Positions 11,405 to 22,794 are shown, counted from the first letter of the stretch. The stretch is 64,000 nt of DNA from Acanthacorydalis orientalis (GCA_034766995.1 CM068317.1:49686425-49750424), one strand, 5' to 3'. Made by a program: numbers and translations. Notes: generated by a model from the letters alone, not told the origin.

Positions 11405-13456
11405 TCACAAACCATTAAATTGTAAAAGAACAAAGACATATGTTATCAATCCACTGATCAGATTCGATATCAGTTCTCTGTTGGCTGTGAAGAAACCGAA
11501 CCCGGTGATTTTCGGCGAACGTTCGAAGACCTGATCGGCGAAAGCAATTATCTCTTCACGTATTTCAGTCTTCACGAACGATTCCAATAACAGTTTGTTG
11601 AGGACGACGACGGTGCTGTTTGCGAAAATCTCGACCGACTCGCACGCTAGCAAAAATGCGAACAGCATAATCTGAAAATTCAAATTGCCTCTTGTCAAAT
11701 GAATTAATGGCAAGGTAATATATTTTAGACTTCTCATCTGAGTCTATGTTTATAGAAATACATGAAAATCAGTGCCGAAATATCCGACTTTCAATGCGGT
11801 TCATTTGACCTAACGTTACAGTTTGATGACAACCAATCTCGAAGAATAGATTCCTTTTTCTGTATCCTTAAGAGAATCGGACGCAGCTGTTCAATGTCAA
11901 TTAAAAGTGTGCATTTGATTTTAAATTCTAATTAATGAGAAAAAACAGGTACCGAATAAATAGCCAGGTTAACAAGAGAGGGATTAAAACTAATTGTATC
12001 TTTTACTACTAAAAAATCAAAACAGTCTAGCCAAATTCACTTTCAATAATAATTTCCTATTTCATTTCGTAAATAATAAAAAAATCCAGTTAAAAAGATT
12101 CAATAAATCATCATTAAACATTCATAATTGCTTCTTGTGAGTGTTATGATGGAATATCATCCGTAGAGTGTCGAATTATAGAAAAATCGGAGATTTTTCT
12201 GTACTTTGATGAACAAAAAAATCGTTTTATGAGCCTAACTGGTAGCTCAGCCAGCCTGATAGGACAATTGTGTATGTACAACCGGTGGCGCTTCCTGGCC
12301 CTTAGGAAATACATGAATGTACGATGAGTGGTTCAGCTCGTCGTGAACGTGTTGAAACAACGAATAAACCGATCGAGAAAGACCAAAACAACGGTACTTA
12401 AGAAACGCTGATACATGAACCAATAAAAAAATAGATTTGTAACCGGGAATGTATGTGTTGTTTAAAATGGTTTCAAAGCAAATAGAAATGAATAGAAAAA
12501 GGGAGAATATTTTCTTACCGAAAAATATATCATCCAAACGAGCTGCATTCCGAAGCCTAAATTTTCATCGTCACTCAGCGAATCAGTTCTAACAAAACAG
12601 AATATGAAAATGTGCAGCGTTTGTAATATCAGCAGTGCGTTCACAATGGTGAACGCCACGATGTTCAATCCGTATATCGTGTTCATCAGATCGACGACGT
12701 CGCAGAGTTGATCGTGACCGATCCTCAAGATATTCACTGGAAAAGAACACATGCAGACATAATTACGACCGAGATGAGTACCGCAAATATAATAAAACAC
12801 ATACTCGGTATGATGTCTGGCTGACTGTCCTGAATATCGACATAACAATTATAATTCACGGCGTGTTTACACGTTTCGTTGATGAGCTTGAACCGATTCT
12901 TCACGAAAATCGAAATGCTCGTCATCTGACATATATTGATCGTCGTGAGGAACGTCGTGACGTATATGACTGCATAGTAAGTCCATTGATCGAACCTAGA
13001 GTACACCCACACGGTGGAATCTACGGCGGGCAGGCAGATACAGCACGCGCATCCGACAATCATCAGGGCGACGACCGCCCAGTCCTCGTTCGTTCGGATG
13101 TCGTCCGTTCGTTTGAGACGGGCGTCGAACATGCCGATCGTTCGAAAGATGCGACAGAACTGCGTCGTGTACACCAACGACGGTACGAGCACCTGGATGA
13201 TTAACAACAGCAATGTGAACGCGCTTATCAAGACGTCGAGGATCGCGTATGTTGTCTGTATGCGTCCGATCGACTGCATCTTTCCATACGTCGACCAGAA
13301 GTGGTAAGTTATGAGCAGCGTCGCCACGATCGAATTGTATATCTTGACGGTTAGTGGCGATTTCCGGAATTGATTGTCGTGGAAATTGACTGAAGGCAGT
13401 CCTAATATCATTGAGAGGACGTTCAAAGGTTTGTACGTTTTATATAAGTGTACCAT
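11405..13456 (-). CDS. gustatory receptor, three coding exons (Gr copy 3)
   Basis: Insect gustatory receptor, predicted 378 residues, the shortest of the five. Exons run 13456-12805 (652 nt), 12736-12519 (218 nt) and 11671-11405 (stop TGA). Donors are GTATGT at 12804 and GTAAGA at 12518; acceptors end TTCCAG and TTTCAG; phases are 1 and 0. The first intron is only 68 bp. Exon 1 starts MVHLYKTYKPLN and has MILGLPSV near residue 16. Exon 2 contains CDVVDLMNTIYGLN, the loop before TM5. The signature TYVFVLLQF falls at about residues 367-375 and the protein ends three residues later. Exon 2 is nine nt shorter than in copies 1 and 2, in frame, between TM5 and TM6. No disabling change is seen. Confidence 0.88.
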
Positions 13457-15783
13457 CTTAATTGACTGAACGATTCTTTTCCCGTTCGATTAAATGAAAT
13501 CAGAACTAATCTGATTGTCTAGATTTCTGATAGTAAGATAAACATAGAAAGAATTACTTCATACATCTTCATAACTGTTTTCCTTTCAATCACTTTGTAT
13601 TTTCAAGTCTGCAAATAAATATTATAACTAATTCGCTTTAATTTTATCATATTTTCAAATATAGAATCAATATTTATCGTCCCATTCTAATAATCATTTA
13701 AGACAATAATTCTATCGTCAAACCTGAATCTCTATACTGTTTTATTAATGTATTTTTTGAAAATTTTAACTAAATAGCTAATAACTCCAAGGCAATCAAT
13801 TAAAATTCTCAAATTTGTTTCAATAAAGCATGGATTTAATAAAATTGTTGTCATGTAATGACCATTAAATAAATTTGAAACTCTGAACGAAGCTAAAACT
13901 AAGATTAATCATTGAAAGAGCATAGAGAGTGAGAAATCTTTTATAAAATGAGATATTTCTGAAAAAGAAACGTTGATTTTTAAATAAACGAGATAAGATA
14001 TTCAATAAGTATTCAATTACTAATCTGATTAAAATTGAAAAAATGGTTCTGCCTGAAAAAGAATCTTTAAAATTTAACTTCTTTGATATATTATGCTACA
14101 AACAGACATTTAGTATCAAAAATTTCAAAAAGGAATTTAAAAAAATAAATTATTTTACAGATTCATTCTCTGACAAACAAATTCGATCAAAAATATTTAA
14201 TAATTATTTGATACTCATTTTTGATTGTCTCCTATACGCATTCCAACGGCAATGTCATTATCACCAGAGCGCTAAAATACAGAACAATAACATAGACATA
14301 CAATAACGTACAGAATAATATAGAAGAAAAAATACAGAGAATTTTCTCTTTTTTAACTCTCTAAGAATGATTAACTTCGTTATCAACACTCTAACCTAAT
14401 ATTCCAATATGTTTTCGATTAAAAACTATCTACAGATCAATATCCGTCGACAACCGAACCATTTAACACAGAATTCAGTCGAATCGAACGATTCTACTAA
14501 CCTTTTTTCCTCATACTCGACGACGACCCGTCCGACCAGTCAGACATATTGTCCAGATAACGAAAACTATATGAAAACCGAACCCGCAACCGCTCAATGC
14601 ATTAAAAATAGCGTGCGAATAATCGTAAAGTAATTAATAGACATCGGTCACAGAACATAGGAATCGCATAAAATAATACACGGTTATTGTTTCATTACAC
14701 GTTATGCTCCGACGTTGAATTTATTAGAACGGTCGATAGTTTTAAAGTGAATTATAGATTGCTGACACACACAAACACGGTTGCGGTGTTCATGGGTGGA
14801 GGAATAAAAAAAACATTTGGATTGTTGTACGGACGATAGGAAAAAAGTAATAAGCTTTTCATACAGAATGTTATATAATAATAGGATGTGTGGATATAGC
14901 CGTTGATGAATGATAGATTTTGTTTGTGTTTGTATAAAGTTTTATATGTAATGTCATTGAAAAAGATTTGTTCGTTTTTTTTTCGAGTGGTTATTATTTG
15001 AAGTGAGATTACAACGACGATATAAAAGAATGAAATCATATTTTTTTATAATAGATTCTACTTATACACAAGTTTATAATTAATAAATCACTGACAAGAG
15101 AGAAACAGCTGTTCTGAATATCATAAAGACTTGTTAATGAGAGCGAACACATACATACAACTTCAGTTAATTCTGTTTCAACATATTTCACAAATAAATT
15201 CGATTCACGGATCACTAATCATTTATTAAACGTTTTTTTATCAGAAAAAATTATTGTTGTTTCTGAATTGTAAAAGAATTCATTTGCAAAAGAGAATTTA
15301 GCTAAAGAATCAGAATTGTGTTAGTTTGAAGATAAATTCAAATATTTTTCTTTCGGGTTCTTAAATTTTCAATATATTAATATCGGTTTATTCATAATAT
15401 TTTACGTAAAACAATAATTAATATTATTAACGTTAAAATAAAAAAATACTAAACAAATATTAAATATCAGCAGTTAACTACTAAAAACATTAGAATCAGA
15501 AATTGAATGTATATCAAATCAAATGTAAGAGAATTAAACGTACATACCTTTTGATTAGAATATTTTACAACTTCTTTCAGTGACACTTCGATCTACAGTG
15601 ATTTATCGTTTAGTCAAACAATCAACATATTTCTATTTATAAATTATAAAACACGTTTGCATCAAGTGGAGCGATTGATGCAACGATCACAAGTAATTAT
15701 ATAATGGTTTGTGAATAAATGTTTCTGTTATTCTATCATGAAATTAAGACGAATTCAACGTACATATAAAAGTGACTAAGAAT
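13457..15783. other. spacer between Gr copy 3 and the tRNA region, no gene seen
   Basis: AT-rich DNA upstream of Gr copy 3 and so including its promoter. A piece of the dispersed repeat described at 61645-61865 may lie near 14216-14260. The open frames here (for example 14043-14306) are lysine-, asparagine- and isoleucine-rich and have no family resemblance that I can see. Confidence 0.45.
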
Positions 15784-15865
15784 CGACGAGGATTGGATTC
15801 GAACCCATGTGTGCTTCGCACATTCGATTGTCAGTCCAACGCATTAACCACTCGGCCGCCTCATC
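15784..15865 (-). tRNA. tRNA-Ser-like gene with a GAC anticodon
   Basis: The 82-nt class II tRNA body closely matches the tRNA-Ser(GCT) copy at 20607: same length, TGGTTAA D loop, long variable arm and intact TTCGAAT T loop. The acceptor stem pairs at all seven positions (one G-T). The variable arm is a well-formed hairpin, TGTGC-GAA-GCACA. Two changes mark it out: the loop reads CTGACAA, giving anticodon GAC (a valine anticodon), and the anticodon stem has one G-G mismatch. A TTTT terminator lies about 12 nt downstream. Either a recent pseudogene or an anticodon-shifted tRNA. Confidence 0.65.
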
Positions 15866-15915
15866 TATCAGAGACCCGTTTTAATTTTGAGAACCTTTTC
15901 TTTTGGTGTATTTTC

Positions 15916-15917
<2 letters not shown>

Positions 15918-15952
<35 letters not shown>

Positions 15953-15969
15953 AATATATATATATATAC

Positions 15970-16015
<46 letters not shown>

Positions 16016-16016
16016 G
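15918..16016. repeat. compound (TA)n microsatellite
   Basis: TA tracts are broken by ACAAA, ACATATAAA and TTTATATG units over about 100 bases. Confidence 0.95.
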
Positions 16017-16019
16017 TAT

Positions 16020-16345
16020 ATACACAATGTTTAAAGGAACATAATTTAAAAATTCACTCCGAACAGTCGGCTCGTTAATGAACGGCCGATGTAAACTTCA
16101 CTCCCTTAAATTAAAAAGTTACCGTGTGCTACGATAACTCCGACCGATTCTTAATTCCCGTTAAGAGTGAAATTGTGTCGCAGTGTGTTTTAATAACTTT
16201 ACGCACTTGAATTTCCTCATTAACGGACGGACGCGGTAAAAATAGGCCTTTTAACGAGCCCGAGACTATAAAGAGACGTCCTAAAACGTTTTAATCGATA
16301 CGGCGAAGGATTGTTTCCCGCGACAGCCAAACATTTTGCTATGCT
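16020..16345. other. GC-richer block between two microsatellites
   Basis: About 300 bases of complex, non-repetitive sequence lie between two TA tracts. It has no coding frame of note. It could be a conserved noncoding element; nothing in the window shows which gene it would serve. Confidence 0.3.
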
Positions 16346-16369
16346 CTATTTTTACGATACATAATATGT

Positions 16370-16395
16370 ATCTGTATATATATATATATACATAT

Positions 16396-16440
<45 letters not shown>

Positions 16441-16441
16441 A
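16370..16441. repeat. (TA)n microsatellite
   Basis: Imperfect TA tract abutting the retroelement remnant at 16443. The truncation point of that element coincides with the tract. Confidence 0.95.
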
Positions 16442-16442
16442 T

Positions 16443-16731
16443 AAAACATACATCGGCCAAACTGGCAGAAAATTTAGAGACAGGTATAAAGAACATATAT
16501 GTATTAACTGTATACAATTCAATAAATCAAATTCAATGTTTGCCAGTCATATGTTAGAAACGGGACATAATATTAACGACGTAAATAATGCAATGGAAAT
16601 AATAAAAACAGAAAACTAATAATCTGGAAATCTATAAAAATCAACACAATATAATAAATAAACAAATAAACGCAGAGAGCGATGCGTCGTTCTATAATTT
16701 AAAACTGGAAAATATAAACCACATACCTTAA
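16443..16731 (+). mobile_element. Penelope-like retroelement remnant, GIY-YIG endonuclease end
   Basis: The translation begins KTYIGQTGRKFRDRYKEH and continues through SMFASHMLETGH to a stop at 16617. A +1 shift gives a continuation with LEIYKNQHNIINKQINAE, up to a stop at 16729-16731. YIGQTGR..F..R..EH is the core of a GIY-YIG nuclease. This fused position, followed by an EIY...INxQ tail, is typical of the C-terminus of Penelope-like elements. Only this end survives: the upstream side is cut at the TA tract and no reverse transcriptase motif precedes it. A frameshift and early stop make it a dead fragment. Confidence 0.75.
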
Positions 16732-16807
16732 TATTAATGTAAATAGAACACAACCCGAATTACATTTGGTGTTCGAAATCACTCCATCTGGTGCTCCAAA
16801 ATAGCGA

Positions 16808-16878
16808 AGCAGAGTGACGCAGTGGGAGCGTGCTGGGCCCGTAACCCAGAAATTCATGGCTGGAAACCATACTCTCTA
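16808..16878 (+). pseudogene. decayed initiator tRNA-Met
   Basis: Starts AGCAGAGTGACGCAGTGGGA and keeps the anticodon arm of tRNA-iMet except that CAT has become CGT. The T arm and 3' acceptor strand are altered (CTCTCT where CTCTGCT is expected). It is a degenerate copy of the genes at 17207 and 21500. Confidence 0.75.
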
Positions 16879-17206
16879 GGTAGTATTCGTGCTTCAGATG
16901 TTTTCTTCACGTTGTGTTTCGCAATTATCTATTTCTATTCATATTTTTATTCTTTCCAAGATAAATATATTTGCAATTATGACGAGAAAAGCGTTATGAA
17001 TACATGTCCGGTCTATAATCTGTGATTCAGTGAAAAGAAAGAACGTTTTGTAGAAAAAGTAGAGTTTTTAATCGCTATAGGGCTCGTTTCGTTTCAGCGT
17101 TTCAATCGACTCTCTCGACACAAAGTATTTGAATCAATATATATATATATATAAAACATTTTTCGTTCAATTTTGAAGTTTGCTCCAATTGGAAAGGCGG
17201 CAAGGG

Positions 17207-17278
17207 AGCAGAGTGGCGCAGAGGAAGCGTGCTGGGCCCATAACCCAGAGGTCCGTGGATCGAAACCACGCTCTGCTA
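17207..17278 (+). tRNA. initiator tRNA-Met (CAT)
   Basis: 72 nt. It shows the eukaryotic initiator hallmarks: A1-U72 terminal pair, GGGCCCATAACCC anticodon arm with three G-C pairs, and a T loop ATCGAAA instead of TTCGAAT. The acceptor AGCAGAG pairs fully with CTCTGCT. It differs from the copy at 21500 by one visible D-loop base (GCAGAGG against GCAGTGG), which may weaken it. A TTTT run comes about 20 bases downstream. Confidence 0.88.
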
Positions 17279-17489
17279 TTCATGACATTGTTAGCATATC
17301 TTTTATTGAGTACATTTTATATCAGCACGTTATTTTTATTTTAACTCGCCTTATAAAGAGGTTCTATATAAAATTGTATCGAAAAGTAAGTTATGCAAGA
17401 ATTACAACAAACCGTGAATCAAGAATTTGTATTACATTCTATCAATCGGCTAGAAAGTTTTTTGGAAACCAATCCAAAACGAATTCAAT

Positions 17490-17571
17490 CGACGAGGATG
17501 TGATACGAACCGACGCGTGCAGAGCACATTGGATGAGCAGTCCAACGTCTTAAACACTCGGCCACCTCGTC
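17490..17571 (-). pseudogene. decayed tRNA-Ser (GCT)
   Basis: 82-nt copy with an intact acceptor stem and GCT anticodon. The base after the anticodon is C, the T loop reads TTCGTAT, the D loop is altered (GTTTAAGAC), and the T stem is mispaired. It is probably inactive, although a TTTT run lies downstream. Confidence 0.65.
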
Positions 17572-18604
17572 TGTTGAAGAAAACACCTTCGCCCTTTTCA
17601 GAACAGTTCTCTTGGTTTATTTTGTAATTTTTAGTTACATCTTCCATCATTTTCAAATGCTTACATTCAGTCCATCTAAGAATTTTTTATATGAAGCTCA
17701 TAATTTTTATACAAGATGAAAACGCGAATACTAGAAGTTCTACGAATATTATGTCGCTTGTCCGCTTAAACTATTTTGTTTTCTTATGCATTGATTCGAA
17801 CGTTCTTTTCATTTCGGTTGTGGTATAAAAATTTTTTACATCTTGTATTTTAATTGTTCAACCCTTTAATCAATATTTTACAATCTAAAAACTATACGCA
17901 TAGATTTAAGAAAATATAACATCTATTGAAACATATAAAGATCGTTTGCCCTTTCTACTTCGATGTTCTGTTATCATTGAAATGATTTACTATACATTCG
18001 TTAATGAATAAAATACGATTTTTTTTTTATAAAAACAGTCAACAGTAATCGTTTGCGAGGCTATAAAATGTATCCGAAACCGCAATATTCCCAATTAATT
18101 TAATTGCATTTAGAATGTATTGAATGAATCACGTATAATTGAAATGTATATATTTTTATATGGTGCTTGTTTGTGTACTCTGTTTGTTAATTATTCCAAA
18201 ATAGAAAAAAAAACAATATATCTCTTTTTTATATTTTATTGTTGGTTTGTATATTTGTTTAATTTCCACTTTATCCATTTTCAAAACTCTTCGAATGGCC
18301 GACAAATTGGAGACAGTCCAATTATTTCCAATACTGTAAAATCGTATTTCTTCTATTTTAAGTCTTGTAATCAGTATTTACACTATATTATCTCATATTA
18401 AGTATTTACACAGACTTTCATACCGATACAAATGTATAGAAACAATATGATAATTGGTCCGTAATGTATGAACGTCGGATTAAAATACAATAAATGTCCG
18501 ACTATAAAACAGCAGTAAAGATATCCAACTGACATTGAACTCTTCGAGAGCACCCGACAAACAGTTGTATTTAATATTCGACTAAAACTATCGCCACTGG
18601 CAAG
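17572..18604. other. AT-rich spacer between tRNA genes
   Basis: Nothing recognisable is seen apart from low-complexity open frames. Confidence 0.5.
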
Positions 18605-18696
18605 TCTCCAGTGGCGCAATTGGTTAGCGCACGGTACTTATAGGACAGTGTTCGTGAGCGATGCCGGGGTTGTGAGTTCGAGCCTCACCTGGAGAA
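18605..18696 (+). tRNA. tRNA-Ile (TAT) with intron
   Basis: 92 nt with a canonical anticodon intron just after TATA, as is general for animal tRNA-Ile(UAU). The acceptor TCTCCAG pairs with CTGGAGA. The GTTCGAG T loop is intact and T6 follows within six bases. The exon ends TACTTATA...TGCCGGGG form the anticodon stem once the intron is removed. Highly similar copies lie at 24162 and 39100. Confidence 0.93.
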
Positions 18697-18850
18697 TGGA
18701 TTTTTTATTTTAAGTTTTGAAATGTATATTGAACTTTTTGTTTTTATATATTACTTGAGAACTATGACTATTTATTATGAAATATATGTATACATATATA
18801 TATATATATACAAGTTATTGTTCATGCCTGCGATTCTGTTTATCTATATA

Positions 18851-18872
18851 GGTTCGAACCCCGTCCTCGTCG
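18851..18872 (+). pseudogene. 3' fragment of tRNA-Ser
   Basis: Only the T arm and 3' acceptor strand remain: GGTTCGAA followed by CCTCGTCG. Its downstream flank (GCTTACTTTCTTAACAGTTTT) resembles the flank after the Ser copy at 19152, so flank and tRNA were duplicated together. Confidence 0.6.
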
Positions 18873-18978
18873 TTTTGCTTACTTTCTTAACAGTTTTCTT
18901 TTAAAATTAAAAAAACAAAGCCAGTACGTCGCTCTAAAGATGAAAACATGACATAGACAAAGATGGTAATAAAAAATA

Positions 18979-19062
18979 GACGGTATGAGCGAGTGATTAG
19001 GTGAAAAAACTATAATACTTATACGTATTACAAGCACACGCGGGTTCGAATCTCTCCGACTT
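18979..19062 (+). pseudogene. degenerate tRNA-Ser-like sequence
   Basis: The D arm (GAGCGAGTGATTAGGTG) and T arm (CGGGTTCGAATCTC) are recognisable at the right spacing. The anticodon arm between them has collapsed to AT-rich sequence. Confidence 0.5.
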
Positions 19063-19151
19063 CTTATTATTTATTTATTGATATTTCTGTCGAAAAATAA
19101 TGAGATAAATTCTGAAGTGTATTCTGTAAATGAAATTGTGACTCCTCGACC

Positions 19152-19233
19152 GACGACGTGGCCGAGTGGTTAAGGCGTTAGACTGCTAATCCAATGTGCT
19201 CTGCACGCGTTGGTTTGAATCCCATTCTCATCG
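19152..19233 (+). pseudogene. decayed tRNA-Ser (GCT)
   Basis: 82-nt copy with the GCT anticodon and variable arm kept. The acceptor stem has two mismatches (GACGACG against TCTCATC), the T loop has lost its conserved C (TTTGAAT), and no T4 terminator follows closely. Confidence 0.75.
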
Positions 19234-19320
19234 TTCTGTTTGCTTCATTGATGGTTTTGTTTTAAAATTAGAAAACGAATCCGGAAGATTCTAACGATAG
19301 CGAAACGACTGTTTCAACAG

Positions 19321-19347
19321 GCAGGGTGGCCGAGTGATTGGGTGGGA
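19321..19347 (+). pseudogene. 5' fragment of tRNA-Ser-like sequence
   Basis: GCAGGGTGGCCGAGTGATTG resembles a class II tRNA 5' half and then stops. The same GTGATT variant occurs in the degenerate copy at 18979, which suggests a common duplicated unit. Confidence 0.45.
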
Positions 19348-19829
19348 ACTTTTCAGCTGCTTCATGCAATTTGAAAATAAATAAACTGAAAGCGCACGTT
19401 TAATTATAAAAGATTAATGTATGTTAGTTATAAATTATTAAGGAAATCCAAAAGAATGTTCTGTAAATCGAATCTCATCGCTAGAGTTTTATCATGTTCT
19501 CTTTGATATTTTCATGAAATTGTCTTACCAGAGGATTATCGATGAATTGTGATGCAACTGAATGCAAGAAAATGAAACATTATCTGTTTCAATTCTTGGA
19601 ATGATAGACTTATTGTTTCTTGTAGAAGTTTGGATCGTTAATTCACTACAATTCCAGAAATCCATTTAATTTTTTAATCGTTGAAATAAAAGTGGTACTA
19701 TGGACATGAATTCTAGAGAAAAAAAGACTCAATCTTCAGTATCACAGTCTTGTATACCAGTTCAGATACAAAAGAAACGCATAAGTAACGATATAAATAC
19801 TTTTCTTTAGACAGCCACCGTGCGAATAC

Positions 19830-20450
19830 AATCGATCTTCTTCAAACGTCCGACTCCAGACATTAAATTGCACACCGTTCAATCTCAGTGGCCGTACTTT
19901 CGTCCGGAGCGTCACTTTAATTCGACGGAATCTTATAAAACGGTCACACAGACGTATCGTTCGTCGTTATGCGAGTGCACGGCGCACGAGAAAGTAGCGC
20001 CGAGACAAATAAACAAACAAATAAACGGACAGATGTACGGAACGGGACGCGGACACGTGCGTTCGCTGTGAAACGGACCGCGTGTAAAATTATTAATTAA
20101 ACTGTAATCCGGCACCTAAAAAAGAACATAAAAAGCTAATTCGGACGCGTAATTAATTGTTTAGTTGTTTACGGCGACGCCGGCGTCGGCGTCGTCGTTC
20201 CACACTTCAGACACCGGTTACGACGGCCGTACACTTGACTAATTCTGTTCAGTGTCATAATTTAATTTCTTAACGCAGTGAGGGGATGTTTTATGTGCGC
20301 GGCGTCGAAGTAGCGAACTATAAAGTGAAATACTTTTCATTAGAAGTTTATGGACGGAGGATCAATGAGACGGGTTCGGTTTAATAACGCGGCAATTTTC
20401 GAGCCGGCGCGGAACGAACGGAACTTTCTGAGGGGATTTGTCTAAATAAC
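19830..20450. other. GC-richer complex block, no gene assigned
   Basis: About 600 bases of unique-looking sequence with many CG dinucleotides. The open frame 19820-20071 (83 codons) has no recognisable domain. Candidate conserved noncoding element or unannotated exon. Confidence 0.3.
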
Positions 20451-20606
20451 ACACTTGAATTTTATACAAAGTCTGCAAACACATCTAGCCCGCTTATCAC
20501 CTCATATTCTGACTCGTCCCCGAACCTGAAATATCTATCTACACACTTTGAAAAAATAGATGAAACAAAGAGTAAAAAGATAAGAATTTTAAAACTCTTG
20601 CACGTC

Positions 20607-20688
20607 GACGAGGTGGCCGAGTGGTTAAGGCGTTGGACTGCTAATCCAATGTGCTCTGCACGCGTGGGTTCGAATCCCATCCTCGTCG
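20607..20688 (+). tRNA. tRNA-Ser (GCT)
   Basis: 82 nt. The acceptor GACGAGG pairs perfectly with CCTCGTC. The anticodon loop CTGCTAA, long variable arm and TTCGAAT T loop are intact. TTTT follows about five bases after the end. This is the only Ser copy in the window with no visible defect. Confidence 0.95.
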
Positions 20689-20689
20689 A

Positions 20690-21499
20690 GTCGTTTTACT
20701 AGATTTTAATTTATATTAATGTTTTTTTTCTAACTCTAAATTAGGAGATGTAATTTCTGACCAATTTTCCTTACTGTGTTGCTCTTGTGATCACGCATTG
20801 TTATTTTTCAGGAGAAATCATGTTCATTCGTTTCTTTGAACAACTGTTTCTGCTTTCATAAGATAATAGGACGGAGAAGAGAAGCATCAGACTGTTTTAT
20901 TCAAATTTATGTAGTTGTTTTAATTCGTTTTCTTTTGAAAAATTGAAATCAGAAAACTAATCAAGAAATCTGTTAAGAAAATAAGAAGGAGTCTGATATA
21001 GATGAGATGACGGAGCAGGTAACGGGTCGTAGTGCTGAATCCATAAGCGTGAGTGCCTGTCCCCTTCCAGTCTTCTTGGATACACGTACTGTCGTTTTAA
21101 TAATTTTACTACTTTAAATTAAATTTACTCTTCTGTTCAATTAATTTCAAACTCAAATAGTTACATTATTATTATATCAGAAATGATTCGAAAAACATTA
21201 AGTGACAATAATTGTTTACTGCCAGGGCTGATTTATTTTTTACAGATATTTTATGTAGAAATATAGACTGGATAATCAAAAAAAATGAAATGACAATTAT
21301 ATAAAATGTCAAATGTATATCAACTGATCATATATATATATAATTAAATATAAACGTCTATTCGATCCATGAAGTAATAAATTCATTACATTCGTCGTCA
21401 CTAATTTCATCCTACTGCTTAATTGTCAGTTATTGCTAAGAAATCGGTTATTCCATTTTTGTAAGCCGTGAAATGTTAACCGAAACGAGAAAAAGCAAG
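20690..21499. other. spacer with a possible Ser-tRNA relic
   Basis: AT-rich. A segment at about 21003-21045 (GATGAGATGACGGAGCAGGT and on) loosely follows the 5' half of tRNA-Ser but lacks convincing stems. Confidence 0.35.
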
Positions 21500-21571
21500 A
21501 GCAGAGTGGCGCAGTGGAAGCGTGCTGGGCCCATAACCCAGAGGTCCGTGGATCGAAACCACGCTCTGCTA
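21500..21571 (+). tRNA. initiator tRNA-Met (CAT)
   Basis: 72 nt. The A1-U72 pair, three G-C pairs in the anticodon stem and ATCGAAA T loop mark it as the initiator. All stems pair. No T4 run lies in the first 12 bases downstream, so termination may occur further on. Confidence 0.93.
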
Positions 21572-21779
21572 GTTGTTTCTTTATAGATAGATAAATACAT
21601 TTTTTATATAAAATTAGTTCTTGCACGTGGAAACATTCCGGTGTCCTGATCCACTGCGCACCGTCCCACATCACAAACAACTGTTTTATCTAATATTATC
21701 CTGTTAAGACATTCAAATCGTACTTTCTCTTATTCAGTCCGCAATAAATCTTCCCATAAATAACCATCTACACTTTAGT

Positions 21780-22700
21780 ATAGATTCATAAAATAAACGT
21801 TGTAATTTTCATATATGTAGCAGATGTGGAGCCGAGTGTGAACGGAACAGAAGTAGTCGTAGTAACAGTGGTGACACTTTTTCCGTCGAGAAATTTATGC
21901 GAATAAAATACAATTTCGAAACGGTTTTCTCCAGAATCCATTGACTCGTCGATGAATATCTCTCGAGCACAATGGTTTCGTATTAAGGATATCCAGCTGT
22001 GTATTAAGTACGTTCGATTGTAGTGAGTTTTTATTAGGTTGAACTTTGTAGCTGTCATCGACAGACGACACTACAATCACATTCAGCGAACGCTCAATAA
22101 AGCTCTTTTATTATTTAATATAGTCGGGGACGACGGAGAGACGTACAAAGTGGAAACTCATATATACAAATATATGAGAGTGATTTTTTTCCTCGAAAAT
22201 ATTAAGGACCGACTGAATGATTCGTGTAAAATTCTCTTGCGTTACCTCGAACGGTTCTATTGTGTGTGTTACATGTGTGCGCCGTTTCGTACCTTCGTGC
22301 CTGCAAACATTTCAAATCTAATTAAACGATCTAATTTTGCAGCCCGTGATCAATAAGTAACACAATCGTGCGATAACGAGCTCAGTTTACATTTTATCCG
22401 TCTGTTGTTTGCGTGCCATTGAGAATAACATTGATATCGTACACACGGGCTGAACATCTTCAAATAAAACTGTATCTGCGTTGTTAATCCCGCGCTCGTT
22501 TTATTTAATTCTATGACGAGCGTAACGCTCCGACATCCCATTCAAGTTCTTGTTATTAAAGGATTAAGAAAACGTGTTCGACACTGCCTACACGACATCA
22601 GTGTTGTTCTTCGCGTACCGTAACAGCACTAGTTCTTGGAAAATAACTGCCGCCGGCATCGACGGTGATGCGAATCTCGTTCAATTCTTGTACGGGAGAT
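21780..22700. other. spacer between iMet and Leu tRNA genes
   Basis: Moderately complex sequence with open frames on both strands (for example 22039-22356, 105 codons). None shows a motif or amino acid composition I can tie to a family. Confidence 0.35.
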
Positions 22701-22710
22701 CGAAGAGCGT

Positions 22711-22794
22711 GTCAGGTTGGCCGAGTGGTCTAAGGCGCCAGATTTAAGCTCTGGTTCTCGAAAGGGAGCGTGGGTTCGAACCCCACACCTGACA
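22711..22794 (+). tRNA. tRNA-Leu (TAA)
   Basis: 84 nt class II tRNA. The acceptor GTCAGGT pairs with ACCTGAC, the anticodon loop is TTTAAGC, a variable arm (TCTCGAAAGGGAG) is present and the T loop is TTCGAAC. A long T run follows. Confidence 0.95.

Noticed and set aside
12863..13204. Plus-strand 113-codon open frame
   Set aside because: Antisense shadow of Gr copy 3 exon 1.
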